In this document: piece by piece, positions 26,375 through 35,101 of the stretch | Layout of the letters: each line of letters begins with the position of its first letter | How positions within the stretch are numbered: position 1 is the stretch's first letter | Assembly (NCBI GenBank): GCA_964351395.1 | Contig: CAYGOF010000005.1 | Span: 268,615 to 332,614, forward strand | Reading direction: 5' to 3' | Source: Imperialibacter sp964351395 | GTDB lineage: Bacteria; Bacteroidota; Bacteroidia; Cytophagales; Cyclobacteriaceae | DNA: 64,000 nt | Made by a program: the position numbers and the translations under genes | Notes under the pieces: model-generated | What the model was told of the DNA's origin: nothing | The model's input: the letters and a program-made list of their open reading frames with translations, nothing else | Database searches by the model: none

Positions 26375-27571
26375 ATGAATTTTTTATCTAAAAAAGTGAA
26401 TGCCCTGGCCGAATCGGCCACATTAGCCATGGCCAAAAAAGCCAGAGAGCTAAAGTCGCAAGGAATTGACATCATCAGCCTTAGCCTTGGTGAACCCGAT
26501 TTCAAAACCCCCAAACACATCCAGGAAGCTGCCAAAAAGGCGATTGACGAAGAAAAATACTTCGCCTATTCACCGGTAGCTGGCTATCAGGATCTTCGTG
26601 AGGCTATTGCAGCTAAGTTCAGAAATGAAAACGGACTTGAGTCTAAGCCTGAAAATATCGTTGTATCAACCGGTGCCAAACAGTCGATTTACAACCTGAT
26701 GTCGAGTATTCTTGACCCTGGTGATGAGGTTGTTATTTTCGCTCCATATTGGGTGAGCTACTCCGACATCGTGCAACTATGCGATGGAAAATCTGTTTTA
26801 GTCTCCGGAACGCTGGAAAATGGTTATAAACCTACTGCTGATCAGCTTGACGCTGCTATAACACCGCGAACAAAAGCATTGCTCTTTTCTTCACCTTGTA
26901 ACCCTACGGGTTCTGTATTCAGCAAAGAAGAATTCGCCAGTATTGTGAAAGTACTGGCCAAGCACCCACATGTGTTGGTATTGGCCGATGAAATCTATGA
27001 GCACATCAACTATGTAGGTAAGCATATTAGCATTGGCACTTTCCCTGAAATAAAAGACCGCACGGTAACTATCAACGGCATGGCCAAAGGCTTTGCCATG
27101 ACTGGCTGGAGAATTGGTTTTATCAATGCTCCGAAAGAAATCGCTCAGGCTTGTGAGAAAATTCAAGGTCAGGTCACCAGTGGCACCAATACCATCGCAC
27201 AAAGGGCCACACTGGCTGCTTTAACGACAGGCCTGGAGAGCACACAAGAGATGTCGGCCATCTACCGCAAGCGCCGCGATATGGTGGCAGCTCTTCTGAG
27301 AGAGCTACCAGGGGTAAAGGCCAATGAGCCCGAAGGTGCTTTTTACTTCTTCCCAGATGTGAGTTCCTATTTTGGAAAAAGCGATGGTGAAACTACGGTG
27401 AAAGATGCTGATGACTTTTGCATGTACATCCTGGCCAAAGCCCATGTGGCTTTAGTGACAGGTTCCGCCTTCGGTGACCCCAAAGCCGTAAGGTTATCTT
27501 ATGCAGCTTCAGAAGCCGACCTTACCGAAGCACTGAAGCGGATCAAAAATGCACTTGCGGAATTGAAGTAA
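26375..27571 (+). CDS. Pyridoxal-phosphate aspartate aminotransferase (class I/II)
   Basis: A 398-residue fold-type I aminotransferase. Visible marks are LGEPDFKTPKHIQEA, FSSPCNPTGSVF, VLADEIYEHINY and the Schiff-base region NGMAKGFAMTGWRIGF with the PLP lysine, plus the C-terminal arginine region VRLSYAASEADL. These are typical of group I-gamma aspartate aminotransferases, which interconvert aspartate/oxaloacetate and glutamate/2-oxoglutarate. Prephenate use is possible. A hairpin follows the gene. Confidence 0.92.
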   Translation: MNFLSKKVNALAESATLAMAKKARELKSQGIDIISLSLGEPDFKTPKHIQEAAKKAIDEEKYFAYSPVAGYQDLREAIAAKFRNENGLESKPENIVVSTGAKQSIYNLMSSILDPGDEVVIFAPYWVSYSDIVQLCDGKSVLVSGTLENGYKPTADQLDAAITPRTKALLFSSPCNPTGSVFSKEEFASIVKVLAKHPHVLVLADEIYEHINYVGKHISIGTFPEIKDRTVTINGMAKGFAMTGWRIGFINAPKEIAQACEKIQGQVTSGTNTIAQRATLAALTTGLESTQEMSAIYRKRRDMVAALLRELPGVKANEPEGAFYFFPDVSSYFGKSDGETTVKDADDFCMYILAKAHVALVTGSAFGDPKAVRLSYAASEADLTEALKRIKNALAELK

Positions 27572-27583
27572 TCCTATTGAACC

Positions 27584-27631
27584 AATGTCAGTTTGAGGTA
27601 AAATGGCAATGCGCCGCCTCAGACTGACATT
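27584..27631 (+). terminator. Hairpin terminator after the aminotransferase gene
   Basis: AATGTCAGTTTGAGG and CCTCAGACTGACATT form a 15-base stem with one G-T pair, followed by CCTTTTATAC and later a T-run. It lies 12 bases after the stop. Confidence 0.7.
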
Positions 27632-27658
27632 CCTTTTATACTTTCCTTTTTTAAACTT

Positions 27659-27681
27659 TATATTTGGGCCGTTAACCCAAA
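27659..27681 (+). promoter_or_regulatory. TATATTTG -7 box with overlapping inverted repeat
   Basis: TATATTTG (27659-27666) fits the Bacteroidota -7 consensus. Its end overlaps TTTGGG-N7-CCCAAA (27663-27681), which ends nine bases before the kinase ATG and could be an operator or a leader hairpin. No good -33 box is seen. Confidence 0.4.
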
Positions 27682-27690
27682 TCAAGGCTC

Positions 27691-28701
27691 ATGGCTTTTT
27701 CCTCCCTTCAGGAAGTTTTCTCTGCTTTCAATAACCTAAAAGTTTTGATCATCGGAGATGTAATGATAGACTCATACATCTACGGCAATGCCGGGCGTAT
27801 TTCACCCGAAGCACCAGTACCGGTTGTTAATGTAGCCAGGAAGGAGAACCGACTTGGAGGCGCAGCCAACGTGGCACTCAATATCCAGTCATTGGGAGCC
27901 ACACCAACTCTTTGCAGTATTGTTGGCGATGAGCCTGAAGGAGATACATTTTTTGAGCTGCTGAAGAACAGGGAAATCAGTTCCGAAGGCATTGTCAAAA
28001 GCAGGGATAGGATCACGACGGTTAAAACCCGGGTGTTGGCTGGTTCCCAGCATATGCTGCGGGTAGACAACGAGACTGATAAGTCCTTAAGTCCGCTGGA
28101 ACAACATGCACTCATGGGGCGCATACATGACCTTACCCCTGGTTGCGACGTGATTATTTTCGAAGACTACGACAAAGGCGTACTTAATCCCGTTGTCATT
28201 TCTGAAACCATTGCGCTTGCCAACGATCTGGGCATCCCTACGGTTGTTGACCCGAAGAAAAGGAATTTTCTGGCCTACAGTGGCGCCTCTCTTTTCAAGC
28301 CCAATTTGAGGGAGTTGAAAGAAGGCCTGAAACTGGAATTCGACCATCACGACCTCGACCAGCTTTCGTCAGCAGTGAATCAGCTCAATGCCTATATGCC
28401 GATTGAAAAAGCCCTTATTACCCTTTCAGAGCGAGGTGTATACCTGACCGATCATGTGCAATCGATCCACTACCCTGCCCATGTGCGCAGGATTGCCGAT
28501 GTATCAGGAGCGGGCGACACTGTCGTTAGCATTGCAGCTCTTACCGAGGCCTTACACCTCCCCATGGAAGTTCAAGCCGAGCTCAGTAACCTTGGTGGCG
28601 GACTCGTCTGTCAGCATTTAGGGGTGATGCCTATTGAGAAGGAGATTTTGCTTGAGGAAGCCTTGAAGAATGAGATTATCACAAAAAACCTGGGAGCCTA
28701 G
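27691..28701 (+). CDS. PfkB-family sugar kinase, HldE/RfaE1-like heptose-7-phosphate kinase
   Basis: The 336-residue protein shows the ribokinase signatures VLIIGDVMIDSYIYGNAGRI, ISPEAPVPVV, GGAANVALNIQSLGA and the catalytic DVSGAGDTVVS near residue 270. The SPEAPVPV and DPKKRNF motifs are characteristic of the kinase domain of HldE (RfaE1), which phosphorylates D-glycero-beta-D-manno-heptose 7-phosphate for LPS core synthesis. The adenylyltransferase domain is absent, as in the stand-alone kinases of this phylum. Another sugar kinase function is possible. Confidence 0.87.
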   Translation: MAFSSLQEVFSAFNNLKVLIIGDVMIDSYIYGNAGRISPEAPVPVVNVARKENRLGGAANVALNIQSLGATPTLCSIVGDEPEGDTFFELLKNREISSEGIVKSRDRITTVKTRVLAGSQHMLRVDNETDKSLSPLEQHALMGRIHDLTPGCDVIIFEDYDKGVLNPVVISETIALANDLGIPTVVDPKKRNFLAYSGASLFKPNLRELKEGLKLEFDHHDLDQLSSAVNQLNAYMPIEKALITLSERGVYLTDHVQSIHYPAHVRRIADVSGAGDTVVSIAALTEALHLPMEVQAELSNLGGGLVCQHLGVMPIEKEILLEEALKNEIITKNLGA

Positions 28702-28824
28702 CTGTTTAGGCAGCTCCAATTAATCACTCTTTATTGAGCCTTACTGCAACAGTATTGTGGGCATCTGGGGTCAAAGCATACTTATGCGTCAATTATTTTC
28801 AATAATTGCAGTATCTTCAATGTT

Positions 28825-29853
28825 ATGAACAAAGCATCATTTTTACTGGGCATCATGCTTGCATCCACAAGTGTCATGGCCCAGGCACAGCAGGGCACCA
28901 AAGAACGAATAAAAGTTTACAGTCATGCCATTGAAGGCAACCTTGTCAACGACCCTGCGGAAAGGGATGTTACAGTGTACTTACCACCCTCCTACTCAGA
29001 TGAACCCAATCGGCATTACCCTGTACTCTATATGTTACACGGATTTACTGATAATGATAGTCAATGGTTTGGCTGGGAGGAGCATTGGATAAACCTCCAT
29101 CAGGTAATCGATAAAGCGCTGGAGGATGGGCAAACAAAAGAAATGATCGTTGTGATGCCAAACGCCTACAATCGGTTTAAGGGCAGTATGTACTCCAGCT
29201 CAGTCACCATCGGTGATTGGGAAACATTCGTAGTGAAAGAATTGGTAGCTTTTATAGATGCCAACTACCGAACCATTGCTGATGCCCAGAGTCGTGGACT
29301 GGCAGGGCATTCAATGGGTGGCTATGGCACCATAAGGCTGGGAATGAAGTATCCTGATGTCTATTCAGCCATTTATCTGTTAAGCGCCTGTTGCATGGAA
29401 GGTACCACGGTGCCCAATGCCGAGATGATGAAAAATATTGAAAGCATTACGACGCTGGAACAGCTGGACGAAGCCTCTTTCTTAGCGAAGGCCAATATGG
29501 CCTCTTCCTCTGCCTGGGCACCAAACCCTAATAAACCCCCTTTCTATCTCGATTTGCCGTTTGCAAATGCTGAAATGCGACCAGAGATCCAGGCCAAAAT
29601 CACAGCGAACCGGACCCTCTATGTCGTCGAGCAGTATATTCCCAACCTAAAAAAGCTAAAAGCTATTGGCATGGATGCCGGACTGCAAGATGAAGGGATC
29701 AGCAGGTCTACCAAAAAGCTGCACGAACTGCTGGAGACGTACCAAATACCTCACATGTACGAAAGTTATGAGGGCAACCACATCAACCGTATCGCCGAAC
29801 GCATCCAAACCAAAACGCTGCCCTTCATTTCGCAGCATTTGAGTTTTGAGTAG
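28825..29853 (+). CDS. Secreted esterase of the D/FrmB (feruloyl esterase-like) family
   Basis: A 342-residue alpha/beta hydrolase with signal peptide ending VMAQ. It has YPVLYMLHGFTDNDSQWF, IVVMPNAYNR and the nucleophile motif GLAGHSMGGYGTIRLG near residue 160, with a late EGNHINRI histidine. The group includes feruloyl esterases, S-formylglutathione hydrolases and mycolyl-transferase-like enzymes. Export favours an extracellular ester substrate such as a polysaccharide side group. It is followed by a convergent GH29 gene. Confidence 0.86.
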   Translation: MNKASFLLGIMLASTSVMAQAQQGTKERIKVYSHAIEGNLVNDPAERDVTVYLPPSYSDEPNRHYPVLYMLHGFTDNDSQWFGWEEHWINLHQVIDKALEDGQTKEMIVVMPNAYNRFKGSMYSSSVTIGDWETFVVKELVAFIDANYRTIADAQSRGLAGHSMGGYGTIRLGMKYPDVYSAIYLLSACCMEGTTVPNAEMMKNIESITTLEQLDEASFLAKANMASSSAWAPNPNKPPFYLDLPFANAEMRPEIQAKITANRTLYVVEQYIPNLKKLKAIGMDAGLQDEGISRSTKKLHELLETYQIPHMYESYEGNHINRIAERIQTKTLPFISQHLSFE

Positions 29854-29941
29854 TGGTAAAAGCCGAATGGAACTGCGTTGATTTTAGGTAAAGCAAGAAT
29901 TACCGGCTGGGTTGTGCGACCCAATTCACGGTTAGCTCCAC

Positions 29942-31429
29942 TTACTTTCCGTTATCGACTTTAAACACAAAGCCGTAGTCGACAGCCATTTCGCCGGGCC
30001 TCACATTGGGCACGGAAATCACCAGGTCTTTGCCTTGTTGCTTCCATTTGATGGTTTGAGCATAACCTAATAAAGTTACCCTGGCCCCCGAAGCTGCCTG
30101 GAGGTCTTTGATCACCAACTGGCCGGTTGGGAATTTAGGTGAGATAGCGTACACAGCGTTGCCCTTTTTGGTGAAGAAAACCTCCTTTACTGCTTTGCCC
30201 TCCTCAGGGCTCACCGTCAACTTTAAGATATCGTAGTCGAGCACCTGGTATTGCCCCCCTTTCACTTCATATTGCTCTCCCTCGCTCCACTGCTCAGTTT
30301 TCTTCCAGGTTGTGGTGCCGTAAATAGCTTCTCCGTTGACCTTCAGCCACTCACCCATTTCCACCAGCCGCTCCTGCATAATAACAGGAATGCGCCCGTC
30401 GCCGGTTGGTCCGATATCAAGTAAAAAGTTACCCCCCCTGCTTACAATGTCAATAAGCATGAAAATCAGGGCCTTGGCGGAGTTGTAGTCTTCGATGCTC
30501 TCCGCCCTGTTGTAGCCATACGAAAAGCCCATGCCACGACTTTCCTCCCAGGCGTGGGTAGCATTGGGTAGCCCTGCTCCGTACTCAGTGGTATAATAGC
30601 CGCCATGCTGGTGGCGGCTGTCCTTCCCCCAACGATCGTTGACGATTACATAATCTTTGTTGGGTGCCTCGTTGTACAGCCAGGCCAGCAGGCTCTCACT
30701 TTTCCAAAGTTTGTCTGATTCTTCCCATTCGCCATCGGAAAAGATCACCGCAGGCTTGTAGCGGCTCACCACATCCTTGAATTGAGGGATATAATGTTTA
30801 TCAACGTACAACGATTTGTCAGTGTTATAAAGGGGGTTGAACCACTCATAAATAGAAAAATAGATGCCCATTTTGACGCTGGTTTCGTTCACCGCATCAG
30901 TGAGTTCACCTAGCAAATCGCGCTGCGGCCCGGTGTCAACACTATTCCATGGCCTGCCCCAGGAACGGTCGGCCTCGGCACTTGGCCAAAGTGTATAGCC
31001 GTCGTGGTGCTTGGAGGTGAGCACAATGTATTTCGCCCCCGACCTTTCGAACAGTGCCGCCCATTGTTCAGGATCAAAAAGCTCTGCTTTAAACATGGGA
31101 GCGAAATCCTGGTAACTAAATGCCTTGCCGTACACCCTTTCGTGAAAGTCTTTTACATCCTTGTGCACCTTGTAACTATTGCTCTGCCTGTTTGCTGGCT
31201 CTATAGCCAATTGGTTCCAATACCACTCGGAGTAATTACCCACTTTGGTATAGGAAGGCACTGCATAAAGTCCCCAGTGAATAAAAATGCCAAACTTTGC
31301 GTCGGTCCACCACTGAGGAGTGGGTCGCTTGTCCAGCGACTCCCAGTTAGGATCATACTTCACCTGCGAATGGCAGGTGGTTATGGCAAATAGGCTGAAT
31401 GCAAGCAAGTAGACAAATCTGGACCTCAT
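29942..31429 (-). CDS. Secreted alpha-L-fucosidase (GH29)
   Basis: A 495-residue protein with a signal peptide. It has GH29 hallmarks: WWTDAKFGIFIHWGLYAVPSY near residue 40, YIVLTSKHHDGYTLWPS near residue 135, VIFSDGEW near residue 240, which should hold the catalytic aspartate, and FLLDIGPTGDGRIP. A C-terminal beta-domain from about residue 390 is present. It removes terminal fucose from glycans. It lacks the lipoprotein and SusCD context of a typical PUL and sits next to an esterase and near a DUF5060-like protein. Confidence 0.92.
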   Translation of the reverse strand: MRSRFVYLLAFSLFAITTCHSQVKYDPNWESLDKRPTPQWWTDAKFGIFIHWGLYAVPSYTKVGNYSEWYWNQLAIEPANRQSNSYKVHKDVKDFHERVYGKAFSYQDFAPMFKAELFDPEQWAALFERSGAKYIVLTSKHHDGYTLWPSAEADRSWGRPWNSVDTGPQRDLLGELTDAVNETSVKMGIYFSIYEWFNPLYNTDKSLYVDKHYIPQFKDVVSRYKPAVIFSDGEWEESDKLWKSESLLAWLYNEAPNKDYVIVNDRWGKDSRHQHGGYYTTEYGAGLPNATHAWEESRGMGFSYGYNRAESIEDYNSAKALIFMLIDIVSRGGNFLLDIGPTGDGRIPVIMQERLVEMGEWLKVNGEAIYGTTTWKKTEQWSEGEQYEVKGGQYQVLDYDILKLTVSPEEGKAVKEVFFTKKGNAVYAISPKFPTGQLVIKDLQAASGARVTLLGYAQTIKWKQQGKDLVISVPNVRPGEMAVDYGFVFKVDNGK

Positions 31430-31759
31430 GAGTCAAAGTGTTAATAGCGTTTGAAATGTTCACAAGTAAGCAATTTTTGATGGGAAAAACTGCTTGGAGA
31501 GTGGAAACCGATGTGTCTATTGCCTCAAGTTGTACACCGAAGTACTCGAGACCGGTTAAGGAGTGTGCCTTCTTGTCAGGTGGATCTTTTTTACCTACTT
31601 CTATCTATCATATCGAACTAATTGCCATAACGGGAAGTATAAGAATAGTATCCGAATGCGGGGCAGTTTTCTGTCATGCCGAGAAGTTGAAGCGGGCTAA
31701 GACCCTTGAATTTACTACCATCTCGACCATTATTTTGATGACATTGGGACATTGGTTTC
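31430..31759. other. Intergenic stretch with no feature recognised
   Basis: It separates the fucosidase start from the 3' end of the TlpA-like gene. An open frame on the plus strand crosses it into the TlpA-like gene but has no recognisable sequence. It should contain the fucosidase promoter; no clear -7/-33 pair stands out. Confidence 0.35.
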
Positions 31760-32950
31760 TTATCCCTTTTTCATATGACTTTTTACCAAATCCATTAAAG
31801 CCTTCCCATGAATATTTTTAGCTATGACCACACCCTTATCATCAAGAATAAAGTTGGCCGGAATGGTACGAACACGGATTTTTCTTAAGAGCGGAGCGTC
31901 ATCTCCCTGTAAATCTGATGCCTGCAGCCATCGATTTGCCCCATCACGCTCTGCAGCTGTTCTCCAGACAGACTCATCACTTTCCAGACCATAGGCAATA
32001 ATTTGTACACCCTGGTTATGATAATCATTCCAAATAGGCACTAAAACTTCACGATTTTCTTTTCGGCAAGGAGCACACCAGGATGCCCACAGGTCTATAA
32101 TAGTTAGCTTTTTGCCCAATTGATCCTTAAGAGAAATTGTATCCTTTGATAGTAAGGTAAACTTGAGATTTGGAAATACATCTCCTACTAAAACAGGTAA
32201 ATTAGAAGGGTCACTTTCATTACAAAGCTGTTCTACCCATGGATGATCCGGCTGTCTTTTCTTCCATTTATCACATTGACTCACTAAAAATTCAGGAACA
32301 CGTTCATAATCATTCTCTGGACTTACCCATCTTAATGCCACCAAAGCCGGCATAAGATACTGAATACTATTTGCGAAATTTATTAGCTCTGTTTGATATT
32401 GTAGGATAGCTTGTTCCTTCTCCAACAATTGACTGCCATCTTCAACTTGCCAATGTTTTCCTGCAAGATAGGTTCGGTAAGCTTTTTCGTTGACATCCCT
32501 CAAGTCTAACAAAGCCTTGTTAATTTCTGACGGCCGTTCAATTGAAAAACTTTTTTGAAACTCATCCAATTTGGCAGCGATTCGAAGAGGCTCTCCCGAT
32601 TGCCATAGAATTGGCATATAGTTAGACCTAACTGGATCATCAGTTTGCAAATAATTAGGAGCCTTTCCGGATAGCTGTATGGCTAATTCTAACAATACGG
32701 GGTCTTTAGTTTTTGGCAAGTTGCGGAACTCAAAGCTGCCATCAGAATCTACTACAGCAGAATCTATGACTTTTCCGAAATAGGAAGCAGCTACCTCCCG
32801 TAAGGTCAGTGGTTCAATCAGATAAACCTTTATGCCTTCATTTTCTACGCCATCTAATCTTCCTGATATATATGCCGGCGACTGGCATGCCATTAGAGTT
32901 AGGGTCATCAAGGCAATACTAGCAGCATTCTTTATTGTGATAGTTCTCAT
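31760..32950 (-). CDS. TlpA-like thiol-disulfide oxidoreductase lipoprotein with N-terminal DUF4369-like domain
   Basis: A 396-residue protein with a probable lipobox (LTLMACQSP), an N-terminal beta-rich domain that resembles DUF4369 (residues about 25-120), a helical middle and a C-terminal thioredoxin domain with WASWCAPCRKENREV (CxxC). Such proteins reduce or isomerise disulfides in the periplasm and often help cytochrome or outer-membrane protein maturation. It is AT-richer than its neighbours. It is monocistronic as far as can be seen. Confidence 0.83.
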   Translation of the reverse strand: MRTITIKNAASIALMTLTLMACQSPAYISGRLDGVENEGIKVYLIEPLTLREVAASYFGKVIDSAVVDSDGSFEFRNLPKTKDPVLLELAIQLSGKAPNYLQTDDPVRSNYMPILWQSGEPLRIAAKLDEFQKSFSIERPSEINKALLDLRDVNEKAYRTYLAGKHWQVEDGSQLLEKEQAILQYQTELINFANSIQYLMPALVALRWVSPENDYERVPEFLVSQCDKWKKRQPDHPWVEQLCNESDPSNLPVLVGDVFPNLKFTLLSKDTISLKDQLGKKLTIIDLWASWCAPCRKENREVLVPIWNDYHNQGVQIIAYGLESDESVWRTAAERDGANRWLQASDLQGDDAPLLRKIRVRTIPANFILDDKGVVIAKNIHGKALMDLVKSHMKKG

Positions 32951-33187
32951 TATTGTTAAACTAATGCCAGCGATTCGATTTAGCTTTTAGCCAAATCACC
33001 ATTTTAAATCTCTATCAATTTATTTCCTTTTCCAATACTTTAAAGCGCCTGCGCATATCTGACGAAGAAAACGCACAACCCGTTCGAGCCTCTAAAAATG
33101 GATAAAAGCCTGGCTGCTCAGACCGAAAATTCCTATGCCTTCTGCCCAATTTATCGTAAGTTGAAGGAAGTAATTGTACCTATCACT

Positions 33188-35020
33188 ATGCATAAATTTT
33201 CTACTTCAATTCTATCAGTTGCTTTTTTCATTGCGTTGCTTTCCAGTTGCACCAGCAAAGAACCCCTCCAAGCCACCAAGTGGGACAAGGTCACCCTCTC
33301 TTTCGAAGGCCCAGAAACCGCCGAAGATGCCACCAAAAACCCCTTCACCGACTACCGGCTCAACGTCGTGTTTTCAAAGGGGCTGAAGAAATTACTGGTG
33401 CCCGGCTATTATGCCGCCGATGGCGATGCTGGCGAAACCAGCGCTACTTCCGGCAAAGTATGGAAGGTACATTTCCGCCCTGATGAAGAAGGGGAATGGA
33501 GCTACCAGGTTTCCTTTCGTACGGGCACTGATATTGCCGTGAGTGATGACCCAAAAGCCGGTGAACCAGCTGTGTTTGATGGCGAGGAGGGCAAAATAGT
33601 CTTGTCAGCAGGTAACTATCAACTACCCGATCTCCGTGCCAAAGGCAGATTGGCATACGTCGGAAATCGCTACCTTCAATTTCAGGAAACCGGGGAATTT
33701 TACCTCAAAGGTGGTGCAGACAGCCCGGAAGATTTACTCGGCTACGCCGACTTTGATGGCACCCACAAAGCAACAGAAGGTGAAAACAGATCAGGGGAAG
33801 CCGAGAATAAAGCCACGTTACACAAGTATGCCCCTCACGCCGCCGACTGGAAAGCAGGCGACCCCACCTGGCAGGGCAACAAAGGTAAAAACCTGATTGG
33901 TGGCATCAACTACCTGGCCAGCAAAGGCATGAATTCTATCTACTTCCTCACCATGAATATTGAGGGCGATGGTAAAGATGTGTGGCCTTATACCGGTTAC
34001 GACGAACGCACTCGCTTCGATTGCAGCAAGCTGGACCAATGGGAAGTAGTATTTGACCACATGGAGCGCCAGGGCATGATGCTCCATATTGTTACCCAGG
34101 AAACAGAAAATGAGAAGCTACTGGACGACGGCGACACCGGCCCTCAACGCAAGCTGTACTACCGGGAACTGATCGCCCGCTTCGGGCACCACCTGGCTGT
34201 GACCTGGAACATGGGAGAAGAAAACGGTCCGGCCAGCTTCACACCCAATGGACAAACACCGGAGCAGCAAAAGGCCATGACCGACTACTTCAAAGCCCAT
34301 GATCCCTACCAAAATTACGTCGTCATTCATACGCACGCCCACAAGGAACTGCGCCACGAAATGTTCGACAGGCTGTTGGGGCATTCAAGCCTTGATGGGC
34401 CTTCTATCCAGATCGGGTACATTGGCGATTCTCATGATGACACCAAACATTGGGTGAAGAAGTCAGCTGATGCTGGGCACCCCTGGGTGGTGAATATCGA
34501 CGAAATTGGCCCCGCCAACCGTGGGCTGGATCCCGACGACCGGGAAGACAACAACCAGGATACTGTCAGAGTCTCGGTGCTATGGGGCAACCTGATGGCA
34601 GGTGGTGGTGGTGTGGAGTGGTATTTCGGCTATCTTAACCATGACAATGACCTGGGCTGTGAAGATTGGCGTTCCAGAGACCGCATGTGGGACTATACCA
34701 GGGTGGCACTTGACTTCTTCCAGCAACAGCTGCCGTTTTCCGAAATGGAAAGCCACGATGAATTGTCGGGAGAAAACACCTTTTGTTTTGCAAAACCAGG
34801 TGAAATCTATGTATTGTATCTACCAATTGGTGGCGAAGGATCGCTTGACCTTAGAGGCGTTGAGGGCTCTTTTGAAGTTGGCTGGTACAATCCGAGAACC
34901 GGAGGAGAGTTAATTCAAACTGATCTTAAGACGGTGGAGGGGGGCGACGTTCGCTCGCTGGGAGCCCCACCGGCGGAATTGGAAAAGGACTGGGCGGTAT
35001 TGGTGAAGGCTGGTGGGTGA
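33188..35020 (+). CDS. DUF5060-like lipoprotein, putative glycoside hydrolase
   Basis: A 610-residue protein with a lipoprotein signal (IALLSSCTSK). Residues about 25-130 form a beta-sandwich like DUF5060 (KWDKVTLSFEGP, RPDEEGEWSYQVSF), and residues about 180-530 look like a TIM barrel. Two candidate catalytic glutamates occur as TWNMGEENGP and WVVNIDEIGPANRG, the arrangement of clan-A retaining glycosidases. A small C-terminal beta domain ends the protein. The substrate is unknown. The ATG at 33188 is selected because the lipobox follows at the proper distance; an earlier in-frame start at 33098 is unlikely. Confidence 0.75.
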   Translation: MHKFSTSILSVAFFIALLSSCTSKEPLQATKWDKVTLSFEGPETAEDATKNPFTDYRLNVVFSKGLKKLLVPGYYAADGDAGETSATSGKVWKVHFRPDEEGEWSYQVSFRTGTDIAVSDDPKAGEPAVFDGEEGKIVLSAGNYQLPDLRAKGRLAYVGNRYLQFQETGEFYLKGGADSPEDLLGYADFDGTHKATEGENRSGEAENKATLHKYAPHAADWKAGDPTWQGNKGKNLIGGINYLASKGMNSIYFLTMNIEGDGKDVWPYTGYDERTRFDCSKLDQWEVVFDHMERQGMMLHIVTQETENEKLLDDGDTGPQRKLYYRELIARFGHHLAVTWNMGEENGPASFTPNGQTPEQQKAMTDYFKAHDPYQNYVVIHTHAHKELRHEMFDRLLGHSSLDGPSIQIGYIGDSHDDTKHWVKKSADAGHPWVVNIDEIGPANRGLDPDDREDNNQDTVRVSVLWGNLMAGGGGVEWYFGYLNHDNDLGCEDWRSRDRMWDYTRVALDFFQQQLPFSEMESHDELSGENTFCFAKPGEIYVLYLPIGGEGSLDLRGVEGSFEVGWYNPRTGGELIQTDLKTVEGGDVRSLGAPPAELEKDWAVLVKAGG

Positions 35021-35062
35021 AGGCGCTCTTGGCAGCGGCAGGTACACCCAGCTGATCAGTTT

Positions 35063-35083
35063 GGCGGGGGAGGACACCCCGCC
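35063..35083 (+). repeat. Distant REP-like hairpin with GC-rich stem
   Basis: GGCGGGG and CCCCGCC form a perfect 7-base stem around GAGGACA. The centre GAGGACAC resembles GAAGACAC of the RAYT-associated repeats, and the flanks CTGATC before and AGAAC after match the type A flanks. It may also serve as the 3' hairpin of the arginine deiminase gene at 35102. Confidence 0.45.
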
Positions 35084-35101
35084 AGAACCTATGCATAATT
35101 T

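Noticed and set aside
31438..31821. A 127-codon plus-strand frame between the fucosidase and the TlpA-like gene
   Set aside because: It runs into the TlpA-like coding sequence antisense, and its translation has no domain or signal peptide.
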